Assembly: GCA_017424235.1 (NCBI GenBank)
Contig: JAFPAQ010000039.1
Location: 1 to 59,519 of the forward strand
From: Lachnospiraceae bacterium
Lineage (GTDB): Bacteria > Bacillota > Clostridia > Lachnospirales > Lachnospiraceae
Direction: 5' to 3'
Length of the DNA: 59,519 bases
Part shown: positions 34,111 to 42,771 of the stretch, in pieces
How positions within the stretch are numbered: the stretch's first letter is position 1
Layout: every line of letters starts with the position of its first letter
The notes under the pieces: model-generated
Seen by the model: only the letters and a program-made list of their open reading frames with translations
Databases searched by the model: none
Told to the model about the DNA's origin: nothing
Made by a program: the position numbers and the translations under genes

Positions 34111-34120
34111 GAATGAGGAT

Positions 34121-34150
34121 ATCTTCCTTTTGGATACCCAAAAGGAAGAT
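34121..34150. terminator. Terminator hairpin between convergent genes
   Basis: ATCTTCCTTTTGG (34121-34133) and CCAAAAGGAAGAT (34138-34150) form a perfect 13-bp stem with an ATAC loop. The T-tract is weak (TACATTTT), but the site lies between the ABC operon and the convergent PHP gene. Confidence 0.7.
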
Positions 34151-34156
34151 TACATT

Positions 34157-34945
34157 TTAAAATATCCTGCAATCAACCTTTTTGGGTTTATTTTCATAGT
34201 CAAAAAGATATAGTGGAAGATGATTACTATAATCATTATTCCACTTTTTATCTTCATCAGGCATAATGATCATGTGCTCTTTTGCAGATTTTATCCTGTC
34301 AGCATAGTCTTTTGCAGAAGTAAGGGGTGTATCAAACGCAACACCAAAATGACGCTCTTTTCCATAATTCCGGGCTAAATGTATATCAGAGCCTGCAGTC
34401 ATTACTATATTGTGCTTCTGTGCATATCTGTATGCCAAAGCATTCTGTTCAGGAGTATTAAAGGAATTTCCCACCTCCCATGCATCACACTGAAACGGAT
34501 GAAGATATACTTCTGATAAATAATCCCTCTCTCTGAAAGGATGAGCCTGTACCACCAGACCCCCAGCCTCATTAATCTTATTATAATGTGTTATATGATC
34601 CCATGAAAGCATATCAGGATTATCCAGTAACCATTCTTTATCTAATCCATATACAAGAAATTCATCACCGTTAAAATTACATTCCCATCCAAAAAATACA
34701 GAAAATCCCTGCTTATCGCCTTCTTCCTTAGCCTCTTCATATCCTTTACAGAAAAGATTTATTCTTTCTTTCCAAGAAAGATTTTCGGGTACCCCGCAGT
34801 TACCATTAAAAAAATGATCAGTGACAAATATACCACTAAAGCCTAATTCTTTATAAAGAGAGATATATTCATTTCCCTTACTTTTGCCACAGGCACTTGC
34901 TGTGGATGTATGCAGATGTGTTTCATATATATACTTATTTTCCAT
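34157..34945 (-). CDS. PHP-domain metal-dependent phosphoesterase
   Basis: The product is 262 residues with the PHP active-site motifs in order: HLH (YETHLHTSTAS), TDH (GIFVTDHFF), a glutamate in FFGWECNF, QAHPFR, and GSDIHLARNY at the end. PHP enzymes hydrolyse phosphoesters such as histidinol phosphate, nucleotides or exonuclease substrates with a trinuclear metal centre; the substrate here is not clear. The ATG at 34945 has GAAAGG exactly 13 nt upstream on the coding strand. The gene is alone on the minus strand. Confidence 0.85.
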   Translation of the reverse strand: MENKYIYETHLHTSTASACGKSKGNEYISLYKELGFSGIFVTDHFFNGNCGVPENLSWKERINLFCKGYEEAKEEGDKQGFSVFFGWECNFNGDEFLVYGLDKEWLLDNPDMLSWDHITHYNKINEAGGLVVQAHPFRERDYLSEVYLHPFQCDAWEVGNSFNTPEQNALAYRYAQKHNIVMTAGSDIHLARNYGKERHFGVAFDTPLTSAKDYADRIKSAKEHMIIMPDEDKKWNNDYSNHLPLYLFDYENKPKKVDCRIF

Positions 34946-35050
34946 TTTACATAACTTGCCTTTCTGTTTTAGTTGTATTAAAATATCTGTAAATAATTGT
35001 AACTATTTTTAACCATAGTTATTATACAATAAAAAGACAAGAGGATAAAT

Positions 35051-36241
35051 ATGAAAAAGAAAAAAAGACTTAATATCTGCCTGGCAGGAAGTATTATATT
35101 ATGCATTTTTTTGATACTCGCTACCATAGCAACCATTTCAATTATAGCAGGATACTTTGGAGCATATCCCAACATAGGAGATATTAAAACCGACTGGCTA
35201 TTTTGGTTAGTTACCACCCTGATTGCAATATTATCATTATCAGTGATATTCTGGATTGGCATAATAATGGTATATCTGTCTTCACAACAATTAGGAATAA
35301 AAGTCAGGGTATTAGGAATTGTTTTTGGTCTTATACCGATTGCAAATCTTGTTATGCTTGGAAAGATTATCAGAATATCATTTTCAGAAGCGGTATTTGA
35401 AAAAAGAAAAATAAAGCTGAATGAAAAAAGAAAAGATTTGAAGATATGCAATACACGTTATCCGATTTTAATGGTTCATGGAGTATTTTTCAGAGATTTT
35501 GAGCATTTTAATTACTGGGGAAGAATACCTGAAGAGCTTACATACAATGGTGCTACTGTATTTTATGGAAATCATAATAGTGCGGCAGCAGTTATGGATA
35601 GTGCCAAGGAGCTCGCTCAGAGAATAAAAGAGATAGTACAGGAAACTAACTGTGGCAAGATAAACGTAATTGCTCATTCAAAGGGTGGACTTGATATGAG
35701 AGCAGCAATAGCAACAACTGACATTGCTCCATATATAGCATCTCTTACTACTATAAACACTCCACACAGAGGATGTGAGTTTGCAAACTATCTTTTACAC
35801 AAAATACCAGAGAAACAACAGTTAGCAGTGGCAGACAGCTATAATAAGGCAGCCGCCAAATTAGGAGATACCAATCCGGACTTTTTATCAGCTGTAAATG
35901 ACCTTACCTCCGAAAGCTGTAATGAATTTAACACTAAAGTATTTAATAATCCTAATGTATATTATCAGTCAGTCGGATCAAAACTCAATCGCAGTACCTC
36001 TGGAAGATTTCCACTTAATTTTACATATCATCTGGTTAAGCTGTTTGATGGAAGCAATGATGGACTTGTAGGTGAAAACTCATTTCCATGGGGTTCTGAT
36101 TTTAAAATGTTGAATACCAGAAAAGCAAGAGGTATTTCGCATGGTGATATGATTGATTTAAATAGAGAGAATATAAAAGATTTTGATGTAAGAGAATTCT
36201 ATGTTCAGTTAGTTGCAGATTTAAAGAGTAAAGGGTTCTAA
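35051..36241 (+). CDS. Membrane-anchored alpha/beta-hydrolase (lipase-like)
   Basis: The product is 396 residues. Three hydrophobic segments occupy residues about 8-40, 49-78 and 84-112. The hydrolase domain starts at RYPILMVHGVFF (oxyanion region His143-Gly144) and has the nucleophile Ser210 in AHSKGGLD, an INTPHRG motif shared with triacylglycerol lipases, Asp337 in SNDGLV, and His364 in ISHGDM as the likely catalytic triad. It could act on membrane lipids or short-chain esters. AAGAGGATAA precedes the ATG. It is divergent from the PHP gene and separate from the next gene, which has its own promoter. Confidence 0.85.
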   Translation: MKKKKRLNICLAGSIILCIFLILATIATISIIAGYFGAYPNIGDIKTDWLFWLVTTLIAILSLSVIFWIGIIMVYLSSQQLGIKVRVLGIVFGLIPIANLVMLGKIIRISFSEAVFEKRKIKLNEKRKDLKICNTRYPILMVHGVFFRDFEHFNYWGRIPEELTYNGATVFYGNHNSAAAVMDSAKELAQRIKEIVQETNCGKINVIAHSKGGLDMRAAIATTDIAPYIASLTTINTPHRGCEFANYLLHKIPEKQQLAVADSYNKAAAKLGDTNPDFLSAVNDLTSESCNEFNTKVFNNPNVYYQSVGSKLNRSTSGRFPLNFTYHLVKLFDGSNDGLVGENSFPWGSDFKMLNTRKARGISHGDMIDLNRENIKDFDVREFYVQLVADLKSKGF

Positions 36242-36295
36242 ATGTCATCCAAATATTAGTTCTGAAAATTTGTTCTATTTTTAATACAAAAGTTC

Positions 36296-36324
36296 TTGCA
36301 AATCCAAACATTTATTTGTATAAT
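36296..36324 (+). promoter_or_regulatory. Promoter of the radical-SAM DNA-metabolism pair
   Basis: TTGCAA (36296-36301), exactly 17 nt and TATAAT (36319-36324) are followed by GGAGGA (36331-36336) and the ATG at 36344. The predicted start of transcription is at or next to the ribosome site, giving an untranslated leader of only about 13 nt. An in-frame start codon at 36296 lies within the -35 box and can be excluded. Confidence 0.8.
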
Positions 36325-36343
36325 AAATTTGGAGGACAAACAG

Positions 36344-37831
36344 ATGTGCGAAATGAACCAATTTGAATTAATAGAAGAAATGTCTTTGGAAAAAAAGCTT
36401 GAAATCCTTTCGGATGCTGCTAAATATGATGTTGCATGTACCTCAAGCGGAGTAGACAGAAAAGGTAAAGAGGGATACTTGGGAAATTCAGTGGCAGCAG
36501 GTGTATGCCATACCTTTGCCGCTGATGGCAGATGTGTTTCGCTTTTAAAGATTCTTATGACTAATCACTGTGTTTATGACTGTAAGTATTGTAAGAACAG
36601 AAAAAGCAATGACGTTGAAAGAGCTACTTTTTCTCCGGAAGAAATATGCAAACTTACAATTGAATTTTATAAAAGGAATTATATTGAAGGTCTGTTTTTA
36701 AGCTCAGGCGTAATCAAAAACCCGAATTATACTATGGAAAAAATGTGTGAAGCACTGCGTATGCTTCGCGAAGAATACAAATTTAACGGATATATTCATG
36801 TAAAAACAATTCCAGGTGCATCTGAAGAGTTGATTTATTCTGCCGGACTTTTAGCGGACAGAATCAGTATAAATATGGAGTTACCTACCCAGCAGAGTCT
36901 TCAAAAACTGGCTCCAAACAAAACAATGACTAATATTATAAAACCTATGAATCAGATTTCAGGTACCATCGCTGCACATCGACTTGCTATTGGCAAATCT
37001 GCCCGAATGGAGCGAGCGGGAATTAACAATCATTTAGTTCATAGTATTTGGGGAGAGAAACAGGATAGAATTGAAGGAAGTAATGAAAGCTATGATAGTA
37101 TTAAAAATTCTTTAATGGTCGGAAAGAATTCCTTTATGTATCCCGCCGATAACAGAGACTTAAAGCTGAAAAGACCCTTTGCACCCGCTGGTCAAAGTAC
37201 GCAGATGATAATTGGTGCAACTGATGAAACTGATTTGGAATTGATAAGGACTACCCAGAGTCTTTATCAGAGCTTTGATTTAAAAAGAGTATTTTATTCA
37301 GGATATATTCCTTTAAATGAAGATGACAATCTTCCACAAATAGGTACTCCTGTTCCTTTACTAAGAGAGCATCGTTTATATCAGGCGGATTGGCTTTTAA
37401 GATATTATGGTTTTTATGCAAATGAGCTGTTAGATGAAAAAATGCCTTACTTTGATAATAGAATTGACCCCAAATGTAATTGGGCATTAAAAAATCTTGA
37501 TATTTTCCCTGTTGAAGTCAATACAGCCTCTTATGATGTATTGCTTCGTGTGCCCGGAATCGGACCAACAGGAGTTAAAAAAATAATGAGCGCCAGAAGA
37601 TATTCCAAACTTAATTTCCAAATGCTCAAAAAAATGGGGATAGTTTTGAAAAGAGCTCAATACTTTATTACCTGTAATGGTCATATGATGTATAGCTTTC
37701 CAATCGAACAGAGATTTATAAGAAATCGACTTATCGATGTTGATTCTGTTGACTGCATGAAGATAGAAGGTAAGGATATGCAGTATAAGCAGCTAAACCT
37801 GTTAACAGATTTTGGATTGGGAGTCAATTAA
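36344..37831 (+). CDS. Putative DNA modification/repair radical SAM protein (TIGR03916 type)
   Basis: The product is 495 residues. The radical-SAM cluster motif is C76-x3-C80-x2-C83 (NHCVYDCKYCKNR), within a barrel including HVKTIPGAS and RISINMELPTQQSL. Near the C-terminus a helix-hairpin-helix motif (LLRVPGIGPTGVKKI) suggests contact with DNA. This combination defines the family annotated as putative DNA modification/repair radical SAM protein, usually paired with a DUF4130-type protein and uracil-DNA glycosylase-like genes. The pair partner follows 13 bp later here. The reaction is not established. Confidence 0.9.
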   Translation: MCEMNQFELIEEMSLEKKLEILSDAAKYDVACTSSGVDRKGKEGYLGNSVAAGVCHTFAADGRCVSLLKILMTNHCVYDCKYCKNRKSNDVERATFSPEEICKLTIEFYKRNYIEGLFLSSGVIKNPNYTMEKMCEALRMLREEYKFNGYIHVKTIPGASEELIYSAGLLADRISINMELPTQQSLQKLAPNKTMTNIIKPMNQISGTIAAHRLAIGKSARMERAGINNHLVHSIWGEKQDRIEGSNESYDSIKNSLMVGKNSFMYPADNRDLKLKRPFAPAGQSTQMIIGATDETDLELIRTTQSLYQSFDLKRVFYSGYIPLNEDDNLPQIGTPVPLLREHRLYQADWLLRYYGFYANELLDEKMPYFDNRIDPKCNWALKNLDIFPVEVNTASYDVLLRVPGIGPTGVKKIMSARRYSKLNFQMLKKMGIVLKRAQYFITCNGHMMYSFPIEQRFIRNRLIDVDSVDCMKIEGKDMQYKQLNLLTDFGLGVN

Positions 37832-37844
37832 ATGGAGCGATTTT

Positions 37845-38618
37845 ATGATAGTTTATTCTTGTATTAATGAATGGTATGCAATGCTTACCTGCATATATGA
37901 AGCGTGGTCAAGCAAAAATGGTTATAAAAATATTCGACTGGAGCTTGAGCCAATTGAGCAGTATACTTTATTTGATGAATATCATCACGTAGATGCAGAT
38001 ATAGATAAAGCCGAAAGTGTTATTCAAGCCGTAAATAAAAAAATATCTCCTTATTTTTATAACAAGATGGCATATTGTTCCATGGCATATGAAAAAGATG
38101 TTTTAGATAATATTTTTCATATGATGATTTTAGGATTTACCTATGGAACAGAGACCTTAAATATGTTTCATTTTAGAGATGTTATGCGAAATCGTGAAAT
38201 AAGTACCCGCCTTGGACGAGAAATATGCAAATTTAAAGAGATAATTCGTTTTCACGAAATAGGGAATAATGTATATGTGGCTCATGTAGAACCCAAAAGC
38301 AAGCTGGTAGTAGCGTTAGGACCTGCTATTGAAGACAGAATGCCTTCTGAACATTGGATGATTATTGATGATATTCACAGGGAAGCTGTAATACATCCAA
38401 AAAATGAACCATTTTATTTAAAACAGCTAAGTGACCTTGAATTTACCAGATTACTGGAAACAGAAAAGGAAAATGATAACTATACTGATTTATGGAAGGT
38501 ATTTTTTGATTCAATTGCAATAGAGGAGCGTACCAATAAGCGTTGTCAGGATAATCTGATGCCTATTTGGACAAGAAAGCATGCAATTGAATTTTATCAT
38601 GAGATTAAAAAAGCTTAA
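37845..38618 (+). CDS. DUF4130-type DNA metabolism partner protein (TIGR03915 type)
   Basis: The product is 257 residues and shows the family signature blocks: YSCINEWYAMLTCIYEAW at the start, HFRDVMRNREISTRLGREICKFKEIIRFHEIGNNVYVAH (core LGREICKFKEIIRF), and RTNKRCQDNLMPIWTRKHAIEF at the end, shortened here to RCQDNLMPIWTR. It is typically fused to or next to uracil-DNA glycosylase domains and accompanies the radical SAM protein encoded immediately upstream. No glycosylase is adjacent here. I start at 37845 with GGAG upstream; 37812 lies within the radical SAM gene. Confidence 0.88.
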   Translation: MIVYSCINEWYAMLTCIYEAWSSKNGYKNIRLELEPIEQYTLFDEYHHVDADIDKAESVIQAVNKKISPYFYNKMAYCSMAYEKDVLDNIFHMMILGFTYGTETLNMFHFRDVMRNREISTRLGREICKFKEIIRFHEIGNNVYVAHVEPKSKLVVALGPAIEDRMPSEHWMIIDDIHREAVIHPKNEPFYLKQLSDLEFTRLLETEKENDNYTDLWKVFFDSIAIEERTNKRCQDNLMPIWTRKHAIEFYHEIKKA

Positions 38619-38639
38619 AAGAAAGAGGTAGAAGTATAT

Positions 38640-39272
38640 ATGATAAATATATTATGTTTTGGCGATTCAAATACATATGGATATAATCCGGCAAACGGGA
38701 TGCGTTATTCAGAAGATGTAAGATGGACAGGAAAATTACAGTCCCTTTTGGGTAAAGAGTATCATGTAATTGAAGAAGGCTGTAATGGCAGGACAACTGT
38801 ATTTGATGATCCGTTTGAGGAATGGAAAAAGGGAGCAGATTATCTCAAGCCATGTCTCAATACACATAAGCCATTAGATATTGTAATTATGATGCTGGGA
38901 AGCAATGATTTAAAAAAATATTTTAATGCATCCGCAGAACAGATAGCACAGGGGGCTGAAATTCTTGTAAAAGAAATTATCAGCTTTACTGATTTGAAAC
39001 AGGGATTTGTTCCCAAAATTATATTAGTATCACCACCTGAAATCGGATCTGATATATTGACTTCCGATTTTGCGAGAAGTTTTGATGAAACAGCAATAAC
39101 ACGTTCAAAGGAATTTCCAAAATATTACAAGGAAGTAGCAGATAGAAATGGTTGTATATTTTTTAATGCTGCACAGTATATTAAACCCTCAAAGATTGAT
39201 TCCTTACACTTAGACCCTGGCGCTCATGAAATATTTGCCAAAGAACTTTCTTTATTAATTAAAAAATCGTGA
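38640..39272 (+). CDS. SGNH/GDSL hydrolase (arylesterase-like)
   Basis: The product is 210 residues, cytoplasmic, without a signal peptide. Block I is ILCFGDSNTYGYNP with the nucleophilic serine, block II has a conserved glycine in EEGCNGRTT, block III is MMLGSNDLK, and block V is DSLHLDPGAHE with the catalytic Asp/His. Relatives remove acetyl or acyl groups from sugars and aryl esters, so deacetylation of imported xylo-oligosaccharides would fit the organism but is inference. AAAGAGG precedes the ATG. The spacing of 21 bp suggests co-transcription with the radical SAM pair. Confidence 0.88.
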   Translation: MINILCFGDSNTYGYNPANGMRYSEDVRWTGKLQSLLGKEYHVIEEGCNGRTTVFDDPFEEWKKGADYLKPCLNTHKPLDIVIMMLGSNDLKKYFNASAEQIAQGAEILVKEIISFTDLKQGFVPKIILVSPPEIGSDILTSDFARSFDETAITRSKEFPKYYKEVADRNGCIFFNAAQYIKPSKIDSLHLDPGAHEIFAKELSLLIKKS

Positions 39273-39284
39273 TAATCTGTTTTA

Positions 39285-39347
39285 AATGTGGTACAATATG
39301 CATTGGTCTGCAAAAAATTAATTTTTCCGGACCAATTACCACATTTA
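39285..39347 (+). terminator. Long nested stem-loop between the SGNH gene and the flippase gene
   Basis: AAATGTGGTA (39285-39294) pairs with TACCACATTT (39338-39347), and inside it ATTGGTC (39304-39310) pairs with GACCAAT (39331-39337). A further AAAAA/TTTTT pairing lies in the centre. The outer 3' arm is followed by TATTTTTATATTT. It may terminate the upstream transcript; the asymmetric bulge and size are unusual for a plain terminator. Confidence 0.6.
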
Positions 39348-39377
39348 TTTTTATATTTGAAAGGTCTAGTTATTATT

Positions 39378-40997
39378 ATGAGTAACACAAAAAATGCAAA
39401 AAAATCATTTCTTATTCAAGGAAGTATACTTGCCGGAGCAGGAATAATAACTAAAATAATTGGATTTATTTATAGGATTCCTATGAGTAATCTTCTCGGA
39501 GACAGAGGTAATGGTATATATACTGTTGCTTTTGGAATCTATAATATAGCATTAACCCTGTCTTCATATAGCATGCCTCTTGCAGTGTCCAAGCTTGTTG
39601 CGGCAAGACTTGCAAAAGGAGAAACACAAAATGCAAAGAGAATATTTAAGGATGCTCTCCTTTTCTCTATCTTTATGGGATTGATTGCGTGTAGTGCCTT
39701 ATATTTCGGTGCAGATGTTTTTGAAATCTTATATAAAAGACAGGGACTTGCAAAACCGCTTAGAATACTTGCACCAACAACATTTGTAGTTGCACTTCTC
39801 GGTACCTTTAGAGGTTATTTTCAGGGACATCACAATATGGTACCGACTGCAATATCACAAATAATTGAACAGATAATCAATGCAATTGTCAGTGTTGCTG
39901 CTTCTTATGGATTTATCAGAATGTATGCTGAGAGTGATATGGTATATGCATATGGTGCTTCGGGTGGAACCATGGGTACACTTATGGGGGCACTTATTGC
40001 TTTAGTTTACTTTGTGATACTGTATATAACCACAAAATCTGACACAGCTGAAATACAAACAAGTGATAACTCATCATTAGAAAATCATAAATCTGTATAC
40101 AGGGCTATTATTTTTACAATGCTTCCGATTATATTAAGTCAGACGATTTATCAGATTGGATATACAATTGACGATATCTTATATGGAAATATCTGTGCTA
40201 TAAAACAGATGTCTGAAGAAGTGTCAAGCTCCCTTCAGGGTGTATTTAATACACAATATAATCAGATGATAAATTTACCGGTAGCAATTTCTACAGCAAT
40301 GGCAAGTTCTACTATACCCAGTATGGTCAGTTCAAAACAAAAAGGACACAAAGCAGAAGTACATGAAAAAATTACTATGGTAATAAAAGTGAATATGCTC
40401 ATAGCATTTCCTTGTATGGTTGGAATGGCAGTATTATCAACCCCTATTATAAAGATTTTGTTTTTCAGGCTTACAACCTATCAGGTGGTTGCTTCAAACT
40501 TACTGCTTTATGGTTCAAGTGCAATTGTATTTTATGCACTCTCTACTATAACAACTGCTATATTGCAGGGAAATGATCACATGAAACTTCCATTGAGACA
40601 CTGTGCTGTTTCTCTTGCAATTCATATTGCATTATTAGCAGGACTGCTATATTATACCGATTTATCAGTATACGCACTTGTAATAGCAAATGTAACCTTT
40701 CCTTTAGTGGTCTGCCTTCTTAACTGTGTTCAGATTTCGAAAAGAGTTGGATATTCATTTAATATTGGTGTACTTTTTGCCAGACCTTTTATAGCTTCAT
40801 TTATTATGGGAATATTTACTTTTATTTCTTATCATCTTATATACCGACTTACCGGATTAATTATTATTGCAACAGCAATATCAGTTATTGTAAGTATAGT
40901 ATGTTACTTTATTTTATTGCTTAAGCTTAAATGCCTGACAAAGGAAGAGCTTTGTCAGCTGCCATTTGGCAGAAAGATAGCCTCAAAGTTATTATAA
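39378..40997 (+). CDS. Polysaccharide/lipid flippase of the MOP superfamily (SpoVB/MurJ-like)
   Basis: The product is 539 residues with about 14 membrane segments. It opens with SFLIQGSILAGAGIITKIIGFIYRIPMSNLLGDRGNGIY, of which GFIYRIPMSNLLGDRG is the hallmark of the SpoVB/polysaccharide flippase group, and contains GYFQGHHNMVPTAISQIIEQ. Such proteins flip lipid-linked sugars or lipid II across the membrane; with spoIVA in the window, a SpoVB-like role in spore cortex is possible but not shown. The start at 39378 has GAAAGG exactly 13 nt upstream, whereas the in-frame start at 39288 lies ahead of and inside the stem-loop. Confidence 0.88.
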   Translation: MSNTKNAKKSFLIQGSILAGAGIITKIIGFIYRIPMSNLLGDRGNGIYTVAFGIYNIALTLSSYSMPLAVSKLVAARLAKGETQNAKRIFKDALLFSIFMGLIACSALYFGADVFEILYKRQGLAKPLRILAPTTFVVALLGTFRGYFQGHHNMVPTAISQIIEQIINAIVSVAASYGFIRMYAESDMVYAYGASGGTMGTLMGALIALVYFVILYITTKSDTAEIQTSDNSSLENHKSVYRAIIFTMLPIILSQTIYQIGYTIDDILYGNICAIKQMSEEVSSSLQGVFNTQYNQMINLPVAISTAMASSTIPSMVSSKQKGHKAEVHEKITMVIKVNMLIAFPCMVGMAVLSTPIIKILFFRLTTYQVVASNLLLYGSSAIVFYALSTITTAILQGNDHMKLPLRHCAVSLAIHIALLAGLLYYTDLSVYALVIANVTFPLVVCLLNCVQISKRVGYSFNIGVLFARPFIASFIMGIFTFISYHLIYRLTGLIIIATAISVIVSIVCYFILLLKLKCLTKEELCQLPFGRKIASKLL

Positions 40998-41017
40998 GGT
41001 TACTGTACACATAGTGT

Positions 41018-41046
41018 TTGACAAATAACTATATATTGCGTATAAT
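41018..41046 (+). promoter_or_regulatory. Consensus promoter of the T-box/tyrS unit
   Basis: TTGACA (41018-41023), 17 nt and TATAAT (41041-41046) match the consensus at all 12 positions, as expected for a unit controlled by a downstream T-box. Confidence 0.88.
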
Positions 41047-41065
41047 GATTTCATATTTGTAAATG

Positions 41066-41352
41066 CATTGAAAAGAACAAGTAGTTTTTATGATAAATCT
41101 ACAGAGAGTAGCCGGTTGATGAGAGGCACAGATGGAAATAGAAACGAATACCTCTTGGAGCAGCGCACCCAAATTAATGTATTATTAAGAGTAGGCTGTG
41201 ACGTTTACCCCATACGTTATAATGGGAGAGTATCAATGATAATGATTTTGGTACTTAATAAGCTGTAAAACGTGAGTTTTGCAGGAATAAAGGTGGTAAC
41301 ACGTGGTAAAATATCTCGTCCTTTAGAGAAGCTTTTCTCTAAAGGACTTTTT
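41066..41352 (+). promoter_or_regulatory. Tyrosine T-box riboswitch with terminator
   Basis: Stem I shows the AGTAG bulge region (AGAGAGTAGCCGG, 41103-41115) and GAGAGG/CCTCTT pairing next to the specifier TAC (41149-41151), a tyrosine codon. The T-box core AAAGGTGGTAAC (41289-41300) carries the TGGT bulge that pairs with the tRNA acceptor end. The terminator is GTCCTTTAGAGAA (41318-41330)/TTCTCTAAAGGAC (41335-41347) plus TTTTT, and CCTTT in its 5' arm can pair with AAAGG in the T-box core to form the antiterminator. Uncharged tRNA-Tyr switches tyrS on. Confidence 0.95.
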
Positions 41353-41388
41353 GCATTTATGAAAAAATATATCAAAAAGGAGAAAACT

Positions 41389-42609
41389 ATGAAATTATAT
41401 GATGAATTAGTAGCAAGAGGACTTATTGCCCAGGTAACAGATGAAGATGAAATCAAAGAACTTATCAACAATGGTAAAGCTGTTTTCTACATTGGATTTG
41501 ACCCTACAGCTGACAGCTTGCATGTAGGTCATTTTATGGCACTTTGCCTCATGAAGAGACTTCAGATGGCTGGCAACAAACCAATAGCTCTTATTGGTGG
41601 TGGTACAGCTATGATCGGTGACCCATCAGGAAAAACTGATATGCGTAAAATGATGACAAAAGAGACCATCGCCCATAATGTTGAGTGTTTCAAAAAGCAG
41701 ATGAGCCGTTTTATCGAATTTGGTGAAGATAAAGCTATGCTTGTTAACAATGGTGACTGGTTATTAGATCTCAACTATGTTGATGTTCTTAGAGAGATTG
41801 GTCCTCATTTCAGTGTAAACAGAATGCTTTCTGCAGAATGTTACAAGCAGCGTATGGAAAGAGGTCTTAGCTTCTTAGAGTTTAACTACATGATAATGCA
41901 GAGCTTTGACTTCTACACATTATTCCAGAAATATGGTTGCAATATGCAGTTTGGTGGTGATGACCAGTGGAGCAATATGTTAGGTGGTACAGAGCTTATC
42001 AGACGTAAACTTGGTAAAGATGCCTATGCTATGACAATTAATCTTTTACTTAACTCAGAAGGTAAGAAAATGGGTAAGACAGAGTCAGGTGCTGTATGGC
42101 TTGATGCTGAGAAAACTTCTCCATATGACTTCTTCCAGTATTGGAGAAATGTTTCTGATGCCGATGTTATCAAATGTCTCAAAATGCTCACATTCCTTCC
42201 GTTAGAAGAAATTGAAGCTATGGAGAAATGGGAAGGCAGTGAACTTAACAAAGCAAAAGAAATCCTTGCATTTGAACTTACTCAGCTCGTTCATGGTACA
42301 GAGGAAGCAAACAAAGCAAAAGAAGCTGCCGCTGCATTATTTGCAGGTGGCGGAAATAGTGCAAATATGCCTAAGACAGTCCTTGCAGAGGATAATTTTG
42401 CAGACGGAAATATAGATATTCTTACATTACTCGTCACTGCCGGTATGACAGCATCAAAATCAGAAGCCAGACGTGCAGTAGAACAGGGTGGTGTTTCTGT
42501 AAACGGCGAAAAGGTTACTGATGCCAAAGCAGTTTTTGCTAAAGAAGCCTTCAATGATGAATTCATTTTAAAGAAGGGTAAAAAGAGCTTCCAGAGAATT
42601 ACTCTCTAA
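41389..42609 (+). CDS. tyrS: Tyrosyl-tRNA synthetase
   Basis: TyrS charges tRNA-Tyr. The 406-residue product has the HIGH-type motif HVGH (residues 45-48) in [15 protein letters not shown], the tyrosine pocket in [12 protein letters not shown], the KMSKS-type KKMGKTESG, and a C-terminal S4 RNA-binding domain ([21 protein letters not shown] core [16 protein letters not shown]). The ATG at 41389 has AAAAAGGAG directly upstream; the frame is open into the T-box leader from 41272, but that part is RNA structure, not protein. It is controlled by the Tyr T-box. Confidence 0.97.
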   Translation: MKLYDELVARGLIAQVTDEDEIKELINNGKAVFYIGFDPTADSLHVGHFMALCLMKRLQMAGNKPIALIGGGTAMIGDPSGKTDMRKMMTKETIAHNVECFKKQMSRFIEFGEDKAMLVNNGDWLLDLNYVDVLREIGPHFSVNRMLSAECYKQRMERGLSFLEFNYMIMQSFDFYTLFQKYGCNMQFGGDDQWSNMLGGTELIRRKLGKDAYAMTINLLLNSEGKKMGKTESGAVWLDAEKTSPYDFFQYWRNVSDADVIKCLKMLTFLPLEEIEAMEKWEGSELNKAKEILAFELTQLVHGTEEANKAKEAAAALFAGGGNSANMPKTVLAEDNFADGNIDILTLLVTAGMTASKSEARRAVEQGGVSVNGEKVTDAKAVFAKEAFNDEFILKKGKKSFQRITL

Positions 42610-42612
42610 TAT

Positions 42613-42644
42613 GTAACCGAAACCTGTTACAGTAACCGAAACCT
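42613..42644 (+). repeat. Two direct repeats after tyrS
   Basis: GTAACCGAAACCT occurs at 42613-42625 and again at 42632-42644, a period of 19 bp, immediately after the tyrS stop codon. Only two copies are present and no function is evident. Confidence 0.6.
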
Positions 42645-42645
42645 T

Positions 42646-42693
42646 ATCATTATTAAAATTAGCTTGACTAGTTAGTTTTAATAATGATATAAA
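42646..42693 (+). promoter_or_regulatory. Inverted repeat and promoter upstream of prs
   Basis: ATCATTATTAAAA (42646-42658) and TTTTAATAATGAT (42676-42688) are a perfect 13-bp inverted repeat. TTGACT (42664-42669) in the loop and TATAAA (42688-42693) at the end of the 3' arm form a promoter with 18-nt spacing, so the repeat may be an operator or the terminator of tyrS overlapping the prs promoter. Confidence 0.55.
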
Positions 42694-42771
42694 TTAACTA
42701 TGATTGTGTTTAAAACTAAATTTTTTGCAGTCACAATTAATCAGCAATACATATGAAAGGATTCTTTGATA

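Noticed and set aside
41068-41388. Open frames in the tyrS leader, including a 39-residue extension of TyrS
   Set aside because: They lie in the T-box RNA, whose specifier, T-box core and terminator explain the sequence; TyrS starts at 41389 with its own ribosome site.
42613-42644. Iteron-like repeats of a replication origin
   Set aside because: There are only two 13-bp copies, with no DnaA boxes or replication gene, and they lie between tyrS and prs.
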